Virus record (IMG/VR): IMGVR_UViG_3300027985_000512
Location: 1-41,056 of that record
Origin: a virus
Strand: one strand, 5' to 3'
DNA length: 41,056 bases
Each line of letters begins with the position of its first letter. The first letter of the stretch is position 1. Position numbers and translations under genes: made by a program. The notes beneath the pieces are model-generated. The model had not been told where the DNA came from. It made no database searches and worked only from the letters and a program-made list of their open reading frames with translations. Positions 38,085 through 41,056 of this stretch are shown piece by piece.

Positions 38085-40288
38085 AGAAGCCGCTCTTTGA
38101 ACTCCTCCCAGTTCGCCACTGAAATTGTGTTGTCCTTAACAGTGTCCTTAGTGCCTACCCTTGCCTTACCAATAGCCTTCCCTCCGATTTGGAGGACGAA
38201 GGCCCGCAGAGCTTCCCTTTCGTGGCGAGAATACCTTCTGCGCTCTACCCCCATCATCCAACTGGCGAATTGGTCTAGGCTAAACCTAACGTCCCCAGTG
38301 TGCTCTCTATAATACTCGTCATAGAACCGCTTGAACGGGTCCCCGTTCTGAGCCTCAAAAGTAGCGCACATGCCAATGAAGTCCTGAACAAACCCCCCAA
38401 TCCCGGCTTCTGCGTCAATATACTTCTTAACTGACTTACGGGAGAACTCAGTGGCATCAAGCCGCTTGCCCAGCATGTATTGCTGATACCCCCACCTAAG
38501 CAGAATGGCACCGCACTTCTTGATAGTCTCCCCGTCCATGCAGGGGGCGCCGCTCCAAGTAGAGGTGGCGCTTACCTCAAAGGTGATGAACCTACGCTCA
38601 CCCGTGTCAGCGGCGGAGTTGATGAAGGTCATATTCTGGTCGGTGGTCGTCAGGAATATGCAAGCGTGCCTGAGCTGTGCGGTAGCGTCGTCCTCATTCA
38701 GCTTGCGGAACTTATCCTCCCTCAACGTGGATAGAGTAAGCAGCATATTCTCGATGTATCTGGCCTTGCTCTCCTCAGGCTTGTACTCGTCCAAGACAGC
38801 CACCAAGTTGTCGCGCACCTTGCGGAACATCTCCTCCGGCTTACAGTGACTCCCGCTCTTGGGCAACTGACAAATGAATGTCGGGTACCCCGCCCCGGAA
38901 ATACAGTGGAAGAAGTTGTGCGGAAAGTAGGACTTGCCCACGCCAGACGGCCCCAGCAGCGCGCAAATCCAGTCCACCTTCACAGTAGGGTCGTTCGTCC
39001 ATAGCGACACAATGTCAGTAGCCATGCGCAGCCAAGTCTCGACGTTCTCCTCCCAAGTCATCGGCCCCTTGATGCCCATACCCTTAGTGCAGAGAAGATG
39101 AGCCGCCGCCTCCGCCTCCGCCCTAGTCACCTCCTTCATCCCCTTAAGAATCTCCAGAGGAATAGACACATTCCGCGAGGGGAGGAGCAACAACTTGTGC
39201 AGAGCGTCCTTCACCTTGGACTTGGCAATCCTCTCAGCCGCCCGCCCAAAGAATACCTGCGACTCCAGCCAGCACTGCACCTCAATCGTAAACTGGGTAA
39301 GCGGGTACGACTTGGAAAAGTCCTCCATATCGTAGATCGACCCGTCCACATTCTTCACGTAGGACGCCCACCTATCATGCGATAGCAACTTGAAGTAGTT
39401 ATCAGTGCTGTGCGTAATCTCCTCATTCCCCTCCCTGTCAATCGTATGCGCAAGCCCGAACTTCTGCACCAAGTAGCCGGTGGGCAGGGCGGCCGTAACG
39501 TCCAAGCCCTCCCCGTCAAGCAGAGAAAGGCACTCTACTTCCAGACTCTTCCCCTCCCTGAGCTTCAAGGAGCACCAATCGTCGAACCCGTTAAGCCCCA
39601 GCTCCAGCGGGGGCTGCGGGATGACGGTCGTTTCGAGGTCAGGGCGGAGCTGCGTTATCCATCCCCTAAGCTTCGAGGCAGCAGCCTTTACCCGCATGTT
39701 GAACTGAATGTCACCATCGAAAAGGATAGCGACCCTCGCCCTGTAGGGAAGGTTCTCAACCACTTTACGCACCGTGGGGGACAACTGGCCGGCTTGTGAC
39801 CAGTTGGAGCACCCACTAAGGGCGAGGGAGGGGTACCCTGTTGCCTCGGTGAAGTGGATTGCGCTCGTGTACTTCTCGTGGATCATCAGCAGGTCGGACT
39901 GAACCATCTCACCATACGGCACGGTGAAGTAGTTCATGTCCTTCTTGCCAATGCCGCACGCTACGAACTTCGGCCGCTCGTCGTCGATCTCAAAACGGTT
40001 GCCCTTCCTTTTATATAGCTCCCCCTCGTCAGGCCAGTTCATAGGGCGGAGGAGGAACCTATCCTCGTAGGTATCTCCCGAGGGGCCGCGAATGAGGATC
40101 GCCCACCCCTTCAACATGAATGGCTCATACTCCCCAGTGGGAGTCTTTTTGAATAGCCCCATCCCAGCTTGCTTGAACATGCAGATCGGTAGACGCTTGG
40201 TATCCAGTCCACGCTTGGATAGATACTCTTGTGCGTCCTTCCCGTACTCAGCTACCTGCTGGTCGCCGTTCTGGAAGGTGGCACTCAT
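38072..40288 (-). CDS. Primase-helicase with Toprim-like and SF3/D5-type ATPase domains
   Basis: A 738-aa protein. The N-terminal part (to about residue 230) resembles the Toprim-like domain of phage primases: LLMIHEKYTSAIHFTEATGY (E near 133), then ALSGCSNW, and LFDGDIQFN (DGD near 190). The C-terminal half is a DUF5906/D5-like ATPase with Walker A GPSGVGKS near residue 445, Walker B LVAVLDEY, and a sensor region ACIFLTTTDQN followed by RRFITFEV. The protein lacks its own zinc-binding module; a 59-aa zinc-finger gene overlaps its start. It is the head of the leftward block and probably opens and primes DNA for the family A polymerase. Confidence 0.85.
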   Translation of the reverse strand: MSATFQNGDQQVAEYGKDAQEYLSKRGLDTKRLPICMFKQAGMGLFKKTPTGEYEPFMLKGWAILIRGPSGDTYEDRFLLRPMNWPDEGELYKRKGNRFEIDDERPKFVACGIGKKDMNYFTVPYGEMVQSDLLMIHEKYTSAIHFTEATGYPSLALSGCSNWSQAGQLSPTVRKVVENLPYRARVAILFDGDIQFNMRVKAAASKLRGWITQLRPDLETTVIPQPPLELGLNGFDDWCSLKLREGKSLEVECLSLLDGEGLDVTAALPTGYLVQKFGLAHTIDREGNEEITHSTDNYFKLLSHDRWASYVKNVDGSIYDMEDFSKSYPLTQFTIEVQCWLESQVFFGRAAERIAKSKVKDALHKLLLLPSRNVSIPLEILKGMKEVTRAEAEAAAHLLCTKGMGIKGPMTWEENVETWLRMATDIVSLWTNDPTVKVDWICALLGPSGVGKSYFPHNFFHCISGAGYPTFICQLPKSGSHCKPEEMFRKVRDNLVAVLDEYKPEESKARYIENMLLTLSTLREDKFRKLNEDDATAQLRHACIFLTTTDQNMTFINSAADTGERRFITFEVSATSTWSGAPCMDGETIKKCGAILLRWGYQQYMLGKRLDATEFSRKSVKKYIDAEAGIGGFVQDFIGMCATFEAQNGDPFKRFYDEYYREHTGDVRFSLDQFASWMMGVERRRYSRHEREALRAFVLQIGGKAIGKARVGTKDTVKDNTISVANWEEFKERLLACG

Positions 40289-40464
40289 TTGGCGGTACCT
40301 GCTGGGTCGACGTTAAGGCTGCGGAGGAAGGCGACGGCAGCGAGACGTTCCTTATTGTGCGCCTCCCAACGGCACTCGTCAGTGCAATACTTCTTAGTGC
40401 TGCGAATGGGGACGAACATCTCACCGCAAACGGGGCACTTCTTGGGGTCGTGACTGATGCTCAT
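40285..40464 (-). CDS. 59-aa zinc-finger protein coupled to the primase gene
   Basis: A short gene, MSISHDPKKCPVCGEMFVPI followed by a second cysteine pair (C27 in KKYCTDEC and C31). C10/C13 and C27/C31 form a small zinc ribbon or MYM/DUF2116-like finger; the rest is helical. GAGGA precedes the ATG. Its stop overlaps the primase start (ATGA), so it is translated with it. A role as the missing zinc module of the primase in trans is a hypothesis. Confidence 0.75.
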   Translation of the reverse strand: MSISHDPKKCPVCGEMFVPIRSTKKYCTDECRWEAHNKERLAAVAFLRSLNVDPAGTAK

Positions 40465-40516
40465 ATCTAAGTCCTCTACTTGGCTCTTTGAATCGAGATC
40501 GATGCTCGATGCTCTT

Positions 40517-40545
40517 AGCCTAACGAGTACGTTTCAGTCTGGCAA
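40517..40545 (-). promoter_or_regulatory. Promoter candidate for the primase unit
   Basis: On the minus strand: TTGCCA (40540-40545), 17-bp spacer, TAGGCT (40517-40522). It ends about 53 bases before the 59-aa zinc-finger gene. Spacer length and -10 sequence are the same as in the capsid promoter. Confidence 0.6.
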
Positions 40546-40640
40546 CAAAAATTTTGCGTCGGAGTCCCATCCTAGCAGTACAGGCGTACCCCCTGTTTTT
40601 CTTTGCCGGGGGCCGTTCCGCTTGTCCGTGCCGCTTCGTT

Positions 40641-40840
40641 GTAAGTGATTGAAAAATAAGGAAAAGGTCGACGAGCCGGGGGGCCGCTCCGCTCGAACGG
40701 GACGGCTCGCGCCGCTTCGTCTGCCGTCCTCGCGTAAGTGCTTGATTAATAAGGAGTTCTCGTCGAATGGCGTTTTGCCATTACGATTTAACATAATGGT
40801 CATTATGCGAAGTGCGCGTGCAAGTGCTTGATTATTAAGG
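40641..40840. repeat. Three 21-bp direct repeats
   Basis: Copies at 40641-40661, 40734-40754 and 40820-40840 share G[TC]AAGTG[AC]TTGA-x-x-A-x-TAAGG. Spacings are 93 and 86 bases. The first two copies are also preceded by a GCCGCTTCGT element. They could be regulator-binding sites, origin iterons or remnants of duplicated promoters. Confidence 0.8.
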
Positions 40841-40860
40841 CGTTTTCGGAAGTGGCACTT

Positions 40861-40890
40861 TTACGGCTCGTCGTGGAGGGGGCATCTCAT
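40861..40890 (-). CDS. Possible 9-aa leader peptide
   Basis: On the minus strand GGAGGTGAT, an exact match to the 16S anti-Shine-Dalgarno complement, is followed directly by ATG and nine codons (MRCPLHDEP) before TAA. A second ATG five bases further in another frame gives a 15-codon alternative. The strong ribosome-binding site so far from any real gene is unusual and suggests a leader peptide or a relic of a lost gene. Confidence 0.3.
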   Translation of the reverse strand: MRCPLHDEP

Positions 40891-41056
40891 ATCACCTCCA
40901 GGAATGGGTTTCGTCCCGAACCTTTCATATGGTTATCAAAACCGGCTCGGCGCCCGAGTAGTGGCAAATGGCCATAAAAACTACTGGATGCCTATACAGT
41001 GGCACAATGATGGCACTTTCCGAGGGGGGGTTGAGTGTGTGGGTTCGTGTAGGGGG

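Larger units (their letters stand above)
40465..41056. other. Gene-free right end, leader of the leftward block
   Basis: About 590 bases without a normal gene. It contains a candidate promoter at 40517-40545, three direct repeats of 21 bp, a CATAATG/CATTATG dyad at 40792-40807, an AATGGC/GCCATT hairpin at 40766-40782, and a 9-codon reading frame with a perfect ribosome-binding site. The final bases are G-rich. I see no terminal direct repeat shared with the left end of the window. Confidence 0.6.

Noticed and set aside
1-41056. tRNA or rRNA genes
   Set aside because: I saw no cloverleaf-like segments with the conserved T-loop sequence in the intergenic regions. The genes leave little room for one.
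1-41056. Lysogeny module (integrase, repressor, attP)
   Set aside because: No tyrosine or serine recombinase motifs and no CI-like repressor were seen. The only possible helix-turn-helix (7112-7525) is too weak to support lysogeny.

Overview
The window looks like the essentially complete genome of a tailed double-stranded DNA phage with a short-tailed (podovirus-like) virion. A rightward block of early and replication genes (about 245-16330, + strand) converges with a leftward block of late genes (about 40464-16266, - strand). I see no tail tape-measure, tail tube or sheath gene. I do see a P22 gp10-like tail hub, a transglycosylase-bearing ejection protein and a set of small ejection proteins. 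There is no phage RNA polymerase, integrase or recognisable repressor, so the phage probably uses host RNA polymerase and may be virulent. GC-rich coding sequence and four copies of a parS-like palindrome (core GTTCCACGTGGAAC, the form I associate with Pseudomonas) suggest a Pseudomonas or related gammaproteobacterial host. This is inference.

Layout. 1-244: leader with an AT-rich dyad and a candidate early promoter. 245-3927: small, mostly unrecognised early genes plus a DUF932-like protein, split by several terminators. 3928-4517: a gene-free region with 15-bp tandem repeats, 30-bp iterons and G-runs, my best candidate for an origin or control region. 4518-10629: a dense block of small overlapping genes. 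10629-16330: family A DNA polymerase, zinc-ribbon protein, RecB/Cas4-like nuclease, VRR-NUC nuclease, SNF2-like helicase and a small last gene that runs into the late block on the other strand. Leftward: 59-aa zinc-finger protein, primase-helicase, strong terminator, small and large terminase, portal, FmdB-like zinc ribbon, scaffold, XhlA-like membrane protein, GH108 endolysin, three probable virion proteins, 3-TM holin; then a promoter, major capsid, decoration protein, a coiled-coil protein and a terminator; then head-tail adaptor, gp10-like hub, GNAT protein, three ejection proteins, tail fibre and fibre-assembly protein. 40465-41056: repeat-rich leader of the leftward block.

How it works together. 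Polymerase, nucleases and helicase on the right-going side and the primase-helicase at the head of the left-going side should together form the replication and recombination machinery. Terminase and portal package DNA into a scaffold-built capsid. The gp10-like hub, fibre and ejection proteins form the delivery apparatus. Holin, XhlA-like protein and muramidase lyse the cell. Two leftward promoters share the same -10 (TAGGCT) with a 17-bp spacer, one ahead of the primase unit and one ahead of the capsid unit. Each unit ends in an intrinsic terminator, which suggests separately tuned expression.
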